A DNA stretch of 64,000 nt. Origin: Streptomyces sp. WP-1. GTDB taxonomy: Bacteria; Actinomycetota; Actinomycetes; Streptomycetales; Streptomycetaceae. Below, piece after piece: positions 43,473-50,865 of this stretch. Under the pieces are notes generated by a model, which was given only the letters and a program-made list of their open reading frames with translations, did not search any database and was not told where the DNA came from. The stretch is taken from positions 6,853,001-6,917,000 of the forward strand of contig NZ_CP123923.1 of assembly GCF_030450125.1 (NCBI RefSeq). Direction: 5' to 3'. Made by a program: the position numbers and the translations under genes. The stretch's first letter is position 1; every line of letters begins with the position of its first letter.

Positions 43473-44323
43473 GCCGCCCGCTCCTCGTCCTCGATGTCCC
43501 GCCCCGCGTACAGCGCCGCCGCCATGCGCATGCCCTCCGACCAGGCCACCGGCCCGACCTGATCGAGCCTCAGCACCCGGCCGCCCGGCTCGGACCAGGC
43601 CAGCGGGCCGGTCTCGGTCCGCGCGTAGCCGTCGTAGTCACCGATCCAGACGCGGGCCTCGACGGCGCGGCCGTCCTCCACCACGGAGCACACCGCGTAG
43701 CCGCCACGCGCGCGGTAGCCGAGCTGGGCGGTCCGGCCGTGCAGGAAGCGCAGTTCCTTGAAGACGCCGCCCGCGTACTCCTCGATCTGCGTCGCCTTGG
43801 CGTCGAGGGCGGCCGGGCGGTGCCAGACCTCGCGGAACAGCTGCTGGGCGCGCTGCTCGACCCCCAGCTCCACGGCGAACTCCCGCAGCTCCTCCAGGTC
43901 TTCGAGGAGTACGGGGTGCGGGATGCGCACCAGGCCGGGGGCGATGCGGACGGTGTCGCCGTCGAGGTCCACCAGGCCGAGGCCCCGCTCGGGGTCGGCG
44001 TCGCGCAGGAATCCGGCGACCGCTCCGTCCGCGCCGGTGACCACGAGGTCGCGCAGCGCTGACTGCCAGGCGGGATCCGGCCAGACGCCGGTGAGGAGGG
44101 CCGACGGCACCGGCAGCGAGCGGACCATCCACCGCTCGGCATCGGCCAGGCACTGCGACTCGTGCCGCTCCAGCCACTCCACGAGCTGCTTCAGACCGAC
44201 GACCGCGGGATCGTCCGCGATCTTCGGCGGCACCGACTTCAGCAAGCGCCCGGACGCGTTGCGGCACACCACCCTCTTGCCGTCGAGGGCGACCTCGTAG
44301 TCACCGGCCGACACCCACCCCAT
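43469..44323 (-). CDS. DUF4132-like protein
   Basis: A 284-residue protein whose order of segments fits the DUF4132 domain found at the C-terminus of E. coli MolR and YehI: WMVRSLPVPSALLTGVWPDPAWQSALRDLVV, an Asp-rich GLGLVDLDGDTVRIAPGLVRIPHPVLL strand, the ELREFAVELGVEQRAQQLFREVWHRP helix pair and a final beta-rich part. It is the first gene of the locus; GGGAGG precedes the ATG at 44323. The 4-bp overlap with the giant gene suggests that the two form one functional unit, perhaps a split version of YehI. Domain assignment is by eye, so moderate confidence. Confidence 0.65.
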   Translation of the reverse strand: MGWVSAGDYEVALDGKRVVCRNASGRLLKSVPPKIADDPAVVGLKQLVEWLERHESQCLADAERWMVRSLPVPSALLTGVWPDPAWQSALRDLVVTGADGAVAGFLRDADPERGLGLVDLDGDTVRIAPGLVRIPHPVLLEDLEELREFAVELGVEQRAQQLFREVWHRPAALDAKATQIEEYAGGVFKELRFLHGRTAQLGYRARGGYAVCSVVEDGRAVEARVWIGDYDGYARTETGPLAWSEPGGRVLRLDQVGPVAWSEGMRMAAALYAGRDIEDEERAA

Positions 44324-44382
44324 ACGTGCCTCCCGCACCGCAGTGATCAAGTGACGGGAACTCTAGAGGCGACCACTGACAA

Positions 44383-44405
44383 CGCCCTCCGACGAACGGA
44401 GGGCG
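44383..44405 (-). terminator. Strong hairpin after DUF5997 gene
   Basis: CGCCCTCCG (44383-44391) pairs perfectly with CGGAGGGCG (44397-44405) around ACGAA, 31 bp past the DUF5997 stop. It separates that gene from the DUF4132-like gene downstream on the same strand. Confidence 0.7.
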
Positions 44406-44435
44406 CTGGGGACAAGGCTGTGGAGAAGCGGGCGA

Positions 44436-44840
44436 TCAGCTCTGCGCGGAGTCCTTCGCCGCGTCCTTCTGCTGCTTCAGGTTCTTGATCCGCGCAGCTT
44501 CCTTGCGGACCTCGGCCTGGGTGGCCTGCTCCTTGAGGAGCCACTCGGGCCGCTCCTGCTTGAGCGCCTCGATCTGCTCCGTGGTCAGCGCCTCGGTGAC
44601 GCCGCCGCGCGCCAGACCGGCGATGGACACACCGAGCTTCGAGGCGACCACCGGACGCGGGTGCGGACCGTTGAGACGCAGCTCGCGCAGCCACTGGGGC
44701 GGGTCGGCCTGGAGCTCGTCGAGCTCGGCACGCGAGACCACACCCTCCTGGAAGGAGGCGGGGGTGGCGGGGAGGTACACACCCAGCTTCTTCGCCGCGG
44801 TCGCGGGCTTCATCGTCTGGGTGCTCTGCTGCGACTTCAT
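44436..44840 (-). CDS. DUF5997 family protein
   Basis: A 134-residue protein; MKPATAAKKLGVYLPATP followed by VVSRAELDELQADPPQWLRELRLNGPHPRPVVASKLGVSIAGLARGG is diagnostic of DUF5997, widespread in Streptomyces and of unknown function. The C-terminal 50 residues are charged and probably coiled coil (ALKQERPEWLLKEQATQAEVRKEAARIKNLKQQKD). ATG 44840 is chosen; ATG 44813 is possible and neither has a good site, so the transcript may be leaderless. It diverges from the LysR-domain gene, a pairing typical of the genus. Confidence 0.87.
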   Translation of the reverse strand: MKSQQSTQTMKPATAAKKLGVYLPATPASFQEGVVSRAELDELQADPPQWLRELRLNGPHPRPVVASKLGVSIAGLARGGVTEALTTEQIEALKQERPEWLLKEQATQAEVRKEAARIKNLKQQKDAAKDSAQS

Positions 44841-44952
44841 GAGGACAAGGGTATCGGCCGTGCGTGCGGGAGCCGACCACGAGCCGGGCGGGCGGCGGCG
44901 GGGGATCATGGCCGGTGACCGCGGGTGGCGTCGCGGCCGGTAACCTGGCCTG

Positions 44953-45804
44953 GTGACAGGCTCGGAGGAATCACCGTCGTTCCGGCTCGCGTACGTCCCC
45001 GGAGTGACGCCCGCCAAATGGGTGAAGGTCTGGCACGAACGCCTGCCCGACATCCCGCTCACCCTCACGCAGGTCCCGGCCGCCGAGGCGCCGGAGCTGA
45101 TGCGCGCGGGCGAGGCCGACGCGGGGCTCGTACGGCTGCCCGTGGACCGCGACTTCCTCAGCGCGATCCCGCTCTACACCGAGACCAGCGTGGTCGTCGT
45201 CCCCAAGGACCACGTGATCACGGCCGCCGACGAGGTGACCCTGGAGGACCTCGCCGACGAGGTGCTCTTCCACCCCCTGGACGACGTCTTCGACTGGGAC
45301 CGGCCGCCCGGCGAGGCCGCGTTCGAGCGGCCCGCGACGACCCAGGACGCGATCGAGCTGGTCGCGGCGAACGTCGGCCTCCTCGTCGTCCCGCAGTCGC
45401 TCGCCCGCCTCCACCACCGCCGCGACCTGACCTACCGCCCGGTCATCGACGCGCCCCAGTCCGGCGTCGCCCTGTCCTGGCCCCAGGAGGCCACCACCGA
45501 CCTGGTCGAGGAGTTCATCGGCATCGTCCGGGGCCGCACGGTCAACAGCACCCGGGGACGCGGGGCGGCGGGACGCCCGGCGGACGGCGATACGGCGGAG
45601 GGTCGTACGGCCAAGCCGGGAACCAAGTCGGGGGCCAAGGCGGCGGGCAAGCCCCAGGGCGACAAGAAGGACCGGGGCGCGGGGCAGTCCGCCGCGCGGC
45701 AGAAGCCCGGGGCCGCCAAGTCCGCGGGCGGCCGGGGGCAGCGGGCCCGCACGGGCGGGGCCAAGCCGGCGGCGAAGCGCGGGAAGCCGCGGAAGCGTTC
45801 GTAG
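44953..45804 (+). CDS. LysR-type ligand domain without HTH, with Lys/Ala-rich tail
   Basis: A 283-residue protein. It starts directly in the effector-binding domain of LysR regulators: FRLAYVPGVTPAKWVKVWHERLPDIPL, ADAGLVRLP, VVVVPKDH and a second lobe TQDAIELVAANVGLLVVPQSLARLHH. The N-terminal winged helix of LysR proteins is absent. Instead residues about 190-283 form a very basic, low-complexity Lys/Ala/Gly/Arg tail of the kind seen in histone-like proteins, which could bind DNA non-specifically. The GTG at 44953 leaves no room for a missed HTH, since the DUF5997 gene begins 113 bp upstream on the other strand. It may sense a ligand yet act differently from a classic LysR factor. Confidence 0.85.
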   Translation: MTGSEESPSFRLAYVPGVTPAKWVKVWHERLPDIPLTLTQVPAAEAPELMRAGEADAGLVRLPVDRDFLSAIPLYTETSVVVVPKDHVITAADEVTLEDLADEVLFHPLDDVFDWDRPPGEAAFERPATTQDAIELVAANVGLLVVPQSLARLHHRRDLTYRPVIDAPQSGVALSWPQEATTDLVEEFIGIVRGRTVNSTRGRGAAGRPADGDTAEGRTAKPGTKSGAKAAGKPQGDKKDRGAGQSAARQKPGAAKSAGGRGQRARTGGAKPAAKRGKPRKRS

Positions 45805-45897
45805 GGGCGGGGAAGCTTTCGGCGGAAGCCTTCGACGTGAGCCTTTAGGGGGGCGTCGTGGGCGGGCGGACGGCGGCCTTGGTCGCCGCCGCCGTTC

Positions 45898-45985
45898 CGA
45901 ACCCCTGCCGGGCAACCGGGCGACTATGCCGCCGAACCCCTCGAACCCCTGCCGGGCAACCGGGCGACTATCCCGCCGAACCCCT
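45898..45985. repeat. 44-bp tandem duplication
   Basis: Two 44-bp copies (45898-45941, 45942-45985) differ at one position. Each begins and ends with CGAACCCCT and contains CCGG-GCAA-CCGG, a 4-bp stem with a GNRA-type loop. The second copy ends one base before the MFS gene stop. Confidence 0.9.
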
Positions 45986-45986
45986 C

Positions 45987-47462
45987 TCAAACCGCTCGGT
46001 CGTGTTCCTCCGGCCGTGCCGTGCCGCGCACCGGTGCGACCGGCTCCGTCTGCCGTTCCCGCAGGTCGGCGACCGCGAGGATGAGGGCGAGGACGATGAT
46101 GCCCACCGCGGTCAGCAGGCCCAGCTGGAGCGCCCGCGCCGGGCTGCCGTGGTTGGCCAGATGAGCGAAGTACACGGCGCCCACGGCGGCGATCCCGGCG
46201 GCCGATCCGATGCGCTGCGCGGTCACCAGCACCCCGCCCGCCGCCCCCGCCCGCTGCACGGGAACGGTCGCCAGGGTGAGCGTGGTGTTGGGGGAGATGG
46301 TGACGCCCGAGCCGAGACCCGCGACCAGCAGGGGCAGCGCCGCCGCCCAGGCCACGCCCTGCCCCGGCACCAGCTGCACCGTCGCGATCACCGCGAGCAG
46401 GCCCAGCGCCACCACCGCGAGACCGGCGACCACCAGCTTGCGCCCGTGCCGTACGACGAGCCGGCCGCTCACCCCCGCGCCGATCGCCGAACCGCACGCG
46501 AACGGCAGGGAGGAGAAACCGGCCGCGAGCGCGGTGTAGCCCACGCCGTTCTGGAGGAACAGCGTGTAGACGAAGAAGAGCGTGGTGAAACCCGCGAAGT
46601 AGACCAGATTCAGCAGCACCCCGAGCGAGAAGGACCGCTGGGCGAACAGCCGCAGGTCCAGCAGCGGCGCCTTCCCCCACCAGCCCTGCCAGCGCTCCCA
46701 CGCCCAGAATCCCGCCAGCAGCAGCGCGGCCACCGGCAGCAGCGCCCACTTCAGCCGGCCCGTCCACTGCTGCTCCTGCACCAGGGGCAGCATCAGCGCC
46801 AGCACACCCGTGCCGAGGAGCAGCACCCCGGTCAGGTCGATGCCCTCGCGCCTGCCGGTCACGGGCGGGGTGCGCGGCAGCAGCCGCAGCGCCGCGCAGA
46901 AGGCGGCGACGCCGATCGGCAGGTTGACGTAGAACACCCAGCGCCAGCCGTCGTCGGTGCCGAACAGATGGATCAGAAGTCCGCCGGCGGGCGGGCCGAT
47001 CGCCGTGGACAGTCCGACGACGCTGCCCAGCATGCCGAACGCCCGGGCCCGCTCGGTGCCCCGGAACATCTGCTGGATCAGCCCCGTGGTCTGCGGCGCC
47101 AGGATGCCCGAGGCCACGCCCTGGGACAGCCGGAAGAACACCAGCCACCCGGCGTCGGTGGCCAGCCCGCACGCCGCCGAGGCCAGTGTGAACAGGGCGA
47201 GCCCGTAGAGGAAGACCGTGCGTCGCCCGCGCAGGTCCCCGAGCCGTCCGGCGGGCACGAGGGCGAGTCCGAAGGTGAGCGCGTAGCCCGAGACGACCCA
47301 GGACAGGGCGGCCGTGTCGGCGCCGAGGCCGCGTTCCATCGAGGGGAGGGCGACATTCACGATCGAGCTGTCGAGCAGCGTCATGAAGCCCGCTGTCAGA
47401 CAGACCCAGAGCGCCTGCCAGCGGCGCCGGTCGTCGGCCGGCCGGGCCGTGTCCATGGTCAT
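45987..47462 (-). CDS. MFS drug exporter, DHA2 (EmrB/QacA) family
   Basis: A 491-residue integral membrane protein with 14 predicted spans, the size and topology of proton-coupled DHA2 exporters. The first span motif LDSSIVNVALPSM (motif D1), the loop GRLGDLRGRRTVFLYG (motif A) and the span-5 motif GLSTAIGPPAGGLL (motif C) are present. Substrates are likely amphipathic drugs or endogenous metabolites. The start ATG 47462 (or 47456) has no strong ribosome binding site. No regulator is adjacent. Confidence 0.92.
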   Translation of the reverse strand: MTMDTARPADDRRRWQALWVCLTAGFMTLLDSSIVNVALPSMERGLGADTAALSWVVSGYALTFGLALVPAGRLGDLRGRRTVFLYGLALFTLASAACGLATDAGWLVFFRLSQGVASGILAPQTTGLIQQMFRGTERARAFGMLGSVVGLSTAIGPPAGGLLIHLFGTDDGWRWVFYVNLPIGVAAFCAALRLLPRTPPVTGRREGIDLTGVLLLGTGVLALMLPLVQEQQWTGRLKWALLPVAALLLAGFWAWERWQGWWGKAPLLDLRLFAQRSFSLGVLLNLVYFAGFTTLFFVYTLFLQNGVGYTALAAGFSSLPFACGSAIGAGVSGRLVVRHGRKLVVAGLAVVALGLLAVIATVQLVPGQGVAWAAALPLLVAGLGSGVTISPNTTLTLATVPVQRAGAAGGVLVTAQRIGSAAGIAAVGAVYFAHLANHGSPARALQLGLLTAVGIIVLALILAVADLRERQTEPVAPVRGTARPEEHDRAV

Positions 47463-47571
47463 GGGGCCACGCTAAGCAGCGGCCGGGCCCTGAGCGGGTA
47501 AGAGAGGAAAATCCGGCGCGTCGGTGTTTGTCCTGCTATAAGGCGCCAAGCATCGCGTCGTGCCTGGTGCC

Positions 47572-48264
47572 CTACGTGCGGGCCGTCTCCCGGAGCCATG
47601 CGTACGCCGCGCGCGCGGTGAACTCCTTCTGCCCGCCGCGCAGCAGAAGGGCCGCCGTGCCGAACCCGGGATCGTCGGCCTGGTCGGCGACATAGGGGAC
47701 GGCGACGCAGCGCATCCCGGCGGCGTGCGCGGCGGCCGCGCCCGGTGCCGCGTCCTCCAGGACCACGCAGTCGTACGGATCCGCGCCGAGCCGCCGGGCG
47801 GCCTCCAGGAAGGTGTCCGGCGCCGGCTTGCCGCGCGGGACGTCGGCCGCCGAGACCACCACGGAGACGAGGGCGCCGAGGCCGGTGCCGGTCAGGACCG
47901 CGGCCATGGCCTCGGGGGAGGAGCCCGAGGCCACCGCCGTGGGCACGCCGTCGGCGGCCAGCAGCTCCAGCAGTGCCCGCATCTCGGGATACACGCGCGT
48001 ATGGGCGCGGGCCAGCTCCAGATAGCGCCGGTCCGTCGCGGCCAGCAGCTTCTCGGCCGGGACGCGCAGCCCGTAGCGCTCCCGCCAGAGCAGGACCGTG
48101 TCCCGGGTGCTGACACCGACGTAGCTCTCGTGGTCAGCCCAGGTGTAGTCCGGGACGCCGTACTCGGCCAGGGCCAGGCGGCTCGCCTCGTAGTAGTTCG
48201 GCTCGCTGTCCACGAGCGTTCCGTCGAGATCGAAGATGACCGCGAGGACGCCGAGATCGCTCAT
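47572..48264 (-). CDS. HAD-superfamily phosphatase (beta-phosphoglucomutase-like)
   Basis: A 230-residue HAD hydrolase. Motif I VIFDLDGTLVDSE, a helical cap (about 20-90), motif II AVASGSSPEAM, motif III Lys in VPRGKPAPDTFLEAA and motif IV CVVLEDAAPG are all intact. Subclass IA members dephosphorylate sugar phosphates or act as beta-phosphoglucomutase. ATG 48264 is preferred for its GGAG site. It lies 19 bp downstream of the AsnC regulator gene's... stop-side neighbour on the same strand (gene order asnC, then this), so it may be co-transcribed with it. Confidence 0.9.
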   Translation of the reverse strand: MSDLGVLAVIFDLDGTLVDSEPNYYEASRLALAEYGVPDYTWADHESYVGVSTRDTVLLWRERYGLRVPAEKLLAATDRRYLELARAHTRVYPEMRALLELLAADGVPTAVASGSSPEAMAAVLTGTGLGALVSVVVSAADVPRGKPAPDTFLEAARRLGADPYDCVVLEDAAPGAAAAHAAGMRCVAVPYVADQADDPGFGTAALLLRGGQKEFTARAAYAWLRETART

Positions 48265-48283
48265 GCGCTCCAGCATGCCGGGA

Positions 48284-48760
48284 TCAGGCGCGGGCGGCGC
48301 GGCCCAACGACTCCACCAGAGGGCCCAGCCGGTAGGGGACGCGCTCGCGCAGCGCCACCTCCGTACGGGTGCGGACCACGCCGGGCAGGCTGATCAGTTT
48401 CTGGATGACGTCCTCCAGATGGGCGTTGTCCCGGCCCACCACCCGGGCGAGCATGTCGCCGCCGCCCGTGATCGAGAACGCCTCCACGATCTCCGGCACC
48501 GCCGCCAGCGCGTCCCCGACGTCGTCCAGGTGCCCCTGGGTGACCTCGATGTGCACGAACGCCAGCACCGGGTGGTCCAGGGCGGCGGGGGACAGGGAGG
48601 GGCCCGTGCCGGTGATCACACCGTCCCGCTCCATGCGGTCGAGCCGGGCCTGGAGCGTGCCGCGGGCTATGCCGAGAATCCGGGCGTACTCGCGCACGCT
48701 GGTGCGCGGCTGCTCCAGGAGCAGTCGCAGGATGCGGGTGTCGAGCTCGTCCACGGCCAT
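48284..48760 (-). CDS. Lrp/AsnC-family transcriptional regulator
   Basis: A 158-residue regulator. The HTH is LDTRILRLLLEQPRTSVREYARILGIARGTLQARLDRMERDGVI, followed by the RAM ligand-binding domain with FVHIEV, GDALAAVPEIVEAFSITGGGDMLARVV. Such proteins sense amino acids and often regulate a divergent transporter gene. Here that neighbour is an FUSC membrane protein, 250 bp away. The gap holds a 15-bp palindrome and two more half-sites. The stop lies 19 bp before the HAD phosphatase start, so the two may form an operon. Confidence 0.93.
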   Translation of the reverse strand: MAVDELDTRILRLLLEQPRTSVREYARILGIARGTLQARLDRMERDGVITGTGPSLSPAALDHPVLAFVHIEVTQGHLDDVGDALAAVPEIVEAFSITGGGDMLARVVGRDNAHLEDVIQKLISLPGVVRTRTEVALRERVPYRLGPLVESLGRAARA

Positions 48761-48778
48761 GATGTACGACTGTACCAA

Positions 48779-48874
48779 TGGCCCAGTACCCGTTCGGACC
48801 GCTGTGCCGCTCGACCTGCGCCGTTGGCGTGGCAAGGTGCTCGCGACTGGACCCCTTGATGGGCCATTGGCCCA
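48779..48874. promoter_or_regulatory. TGGGCCA-T-TGGCCCA palindrome and half-site, candidate AsnC operator
   Basis: A perfect 15-bp palindrome lies at 48860-48874 and a further TGGCCCA half-site at 48779-48785, just upstream of the asnC start. GTAC-GACT-GTAC also occurs at 48764-48775. Spacing between half-sites of about 80 bp would suit an oligomeric Lrp protein. Inference from position and symmetry. Confidence 0.55.
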
Positions 48875-49010
48875 CTGGATCGGGCATCACTTGAGCCACT
48901 GCGGTACGGGATGCTCTTATGGACATGTCGATGGCGCTGCGGATCCCCGCGGCGCCTTTTGTTTTCCGGTCTTCCTTGGTCTTCCAAGGCGTCCATGGGG
49001 AGGGCAAGCA

Positions 49011-50504
49011 GTGCTGAAGAAGGTGTTCGTGGCTCCGGACCCGGGTCGGGCGCGACTGCGCTGGGCGTCCCGGGCCGTCCTCGGCATCGGGCTCGCCGTG
49101 GTGGTCTGTCTGCTCGTCGGGCATTCCGTCGTCGGGGCGGTCACCGGCGGCCTGGCCGCGCTGCTCGCGCTGTTCACGGTCGCCGACCCCACCGTGCGCG
49201 GGCAGGTGGTCACCACCGCGCTGCTGCCGGCCGTGGGCCTGCCGGTGCTCGGGGCCGCGGCCGCGCTGCACCCGTACCCGATGGCGCGCGACCTCGCCTT
49301 CCTCGCGGTGGTCGGCGCCGGGGTGTACGCCCGGCGCTGGGGGCCGCGCGGGCACAGCCTCGGCGTGTTCGCCTTCATGATGTTCTTCGCCGCCCAGTTC
49401 CTGCACGCCACCCCCGGCCGGCTGCCCGAGCTGTCCGCCGCCGTCCTGCTGTCCGTGCTCAGCGCGGCCGCGGTGCGCTTCGGGCTGTGGTGCTACGAGC
49501 GCCGATTGCCCCCGGCCGCCGTCCTGATCTCCCTCTCCACCGGCCCCGGGCTCGCCCGGGTGACCACACGCCAGGCGATCCAGGCGATGGCGGGCGGGGG
49601 CTTCGCGCTGGTCGTCGGCGAACTGGTGTCCGGGCAGCGCTGGTACTGGGCGGTCGGCGCCACCTGGTGGGTCTTCGTCAACACCGCCTCGCGCGGCGAG
49701 ACGCTGGTACGGGGCTTCCGCCGCGTCCTCGGCACGCTGATCGGCGTCGGCCTGGGCTTCCTGGTCGCCGTACCCCTGCACGGCGCGCCGGTGCCGACGG
49801 CCGCGCTGCTCGCGGTCGCCGTCTTCGGGATCTTCTACTCCGCCGCGGTCTCCTACACCTGGATGATGCTCTGCGTGACGGTCCTCGCCGAACTCCTGTA
49901 CGGCCTTCTCGGCGTCCTCACCCCCGGGCTGCTGGCGCTGCGGCTCGGCGAGACCGCGGTGGGCGCGCTCGGCGCGGCGCTCGCGGTGCTGCTCCTGCTG
50001 CCGGTGACCACGCACGCCACGACGGACGCCTGGATCCAGCGGGCCCTGCGGTGTGTACACGCCTGCACGGCGGAGGCGGCGGCGCGGCTGGCGGGCTCGC
50101 CGACGGCCGATCCCGCGCCGAAGGTGGCCGAGCTGGAGCAGCTGCTCGGGCGGGTACGGCTGTCCGTGGCGCCGCTGGTGCACCCGCTGCACCCCTTGCA
50201 GGGCCGCAAGCGGCGGGCCCGCAGGGTGCTGGCGCTGCTCGACGACTGCGCGCGCGAGATCCGGGGGCTGGTGGCCGTCGCGGCGGATCCGGAGGCGTCG
50301 CACGATGCGCGGCTCGCCGCGGCGTGCGGGCGGGTGGAGGCGGCGGTCGAGGCGCTGACGGGGGGCTCGGCGGGGCCGGCGGTCGCGGTGGCCGAGTCTC
50401 CGGCGTCGCCGGCGCTGGCCCATCTGCATGGCCTGGAGCATGCGCTGGCCGCGCTCGCGGAGCCGTTGCGGGGGGCGGCGGGGTCGCGGCTGGTCGGGGC
50501 GTGA
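49011..50504 (+). CDS. FUSC-family membrane protein (aromatic-acid-exporter type)
   Basis: A 497-residue membrane protein with two blocks of hydrophobic spans (about 20-165 and 185-340) and a cytoplasmic helical C-terminal domain. The second block, with MAGGGFALVVGELVSGQRWYWAVGATWWVFVNTASRGETLVRGFRRVLGTLIGVGLGFL, is the FUSC motif shared with AaeB-type aromatic-acid exporters. The GTG at 49011 follows GGGGAGGG. It diverges from the AsnC regulator, which may control it in response to a small-molecule ligand. Confidence 0.88.
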   Translation: MLKKVFVAPDPGRARLRWASRAVLGIGLAVVVCLLVGHSVVGAVTGGLAALLALFTVADPTVRGQVVTTALLPAVGLPVLGAAAALHPYPMARDLAFLAVVGAGVYARRWGPRGHSLGVFAFMMFFAAQFLHATPGRLPELSAAVLLSVLSAAAVRFGLWCYERRLPPAAVLISLSTGPGLARVTTRQAIQAMAGGGFALVVGELVSGQRWYWAVGATWWVFVNTASRGETLVRGFRRVLGTLIGVGLGFLVAVPLHGAPVPTAALLAVAVFGIFYSAAVSYTWMMLCVTVLAELLYGLLGVLTPGLLALRLGETAVGALGAALAVLLLLPVTTHATTDAWIQRALRCVHACTAEAAARLAGSPTADPAPKVAELEQLLGRVRLSVAPLVHPLHPLQGRKRRARRVLALLDDCAREIRGLVAVAADPEASHDARLAAACGRVEAAVEALTGGSAGPAVAVAESPASPALAHLHGLEHALAALAEPLRGAAGSRLVGA

Positions 50505-50601
50505 TGTGTGGCTGGGGACGAGGGTTTCCGGGTGGCGACTGGTTCGATTCGGGGTGGCCAGTTGGCTGGTAAAAGGGTGCGGGTTCGCCGTGGCTGGCCG
50601 C

Positions 50602-50629
50602 GCAGTTCCCCGCGCCCCTGGGGAACTGC
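50602..50629. terminator. 10-bp stem hairpin of a recurrent Streptomyces type
   Basis: GCAGTTCCCC (50602-50611) pairs perfectly with GGGGAACTGC (50620-50629) around GCGCCCCT. The core GCAGTTCCCCGCGCCCC recurs between genes in Streptomyces genomes in my knowledge. It lies 97 bp after the FUSC stop and could act as its terminator. The rest of the 361-bp gap holds a short repeat and a dre-like site. Confidence 0.65.
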
Positions 50630-50667
50630 CCTGCCGTAGGCCGAGAAGCGGACGTGCCCGGGGGATC

Positions 50668-50691
50668 GCCCAGCCGCCCAGCCGCCCAGCC
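50668..50691. repeat. 8-bp tandem repeat, three copies of GCCCAGCC
   Basis: Three exact units at 50668, 50676 and 50684, in the gap before the lactonase gene. No role suggested. Confidence 0.8.
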
Positions 50692-50795
50692 GCGCGCAGG
50701 TGTGCGGCCCCTGTGCTCGGCCCGGCCTCGGTCCAGCCCCGCCCCCTCCGGAGGATGCCGCACCGGAGTGAAGGACTCCCGCCCCACGCCGTCCG

Positions 50796-50811
50796 CTTGG
50801 TCTAGACCGAA
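50796..50811. promoter_or_regulatory. dre-like palindrome, candidate DasR operator
   Basis: CTTGGTCTAGACCGAA contains the perfect 10-bp palindrome GGTCTAGACC, and TGGTCTAGACC matches the core of the DasR-responsive element consensus (ACTGGTCTAGACCACT) at 11 consecutive positions. Outer bases GCTT and AAGC extend the symmetry with one extra G. It sits 55 bp before the lactonase start, a suitable operator position. DasR is the GlcNAc-responsive GntR regulator of Streptomyces. Confidence 0.65.
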
Positions 50812-50865
50812 GCGGGTCGGCTGCTACCGTCGGCGCTTGACGGGCTCGACCGAGAGGGGACAGCG

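Noticed and set aside
38997..43562. 1500-codon open frame on the + strand opposite the 1664-aa gene
   Set aside because: Composition is the Gly/Arg/Gln-rich shadow of the minus-strand gene, and the minus frame is coupled to its neighbour by a 4-bp overlap.
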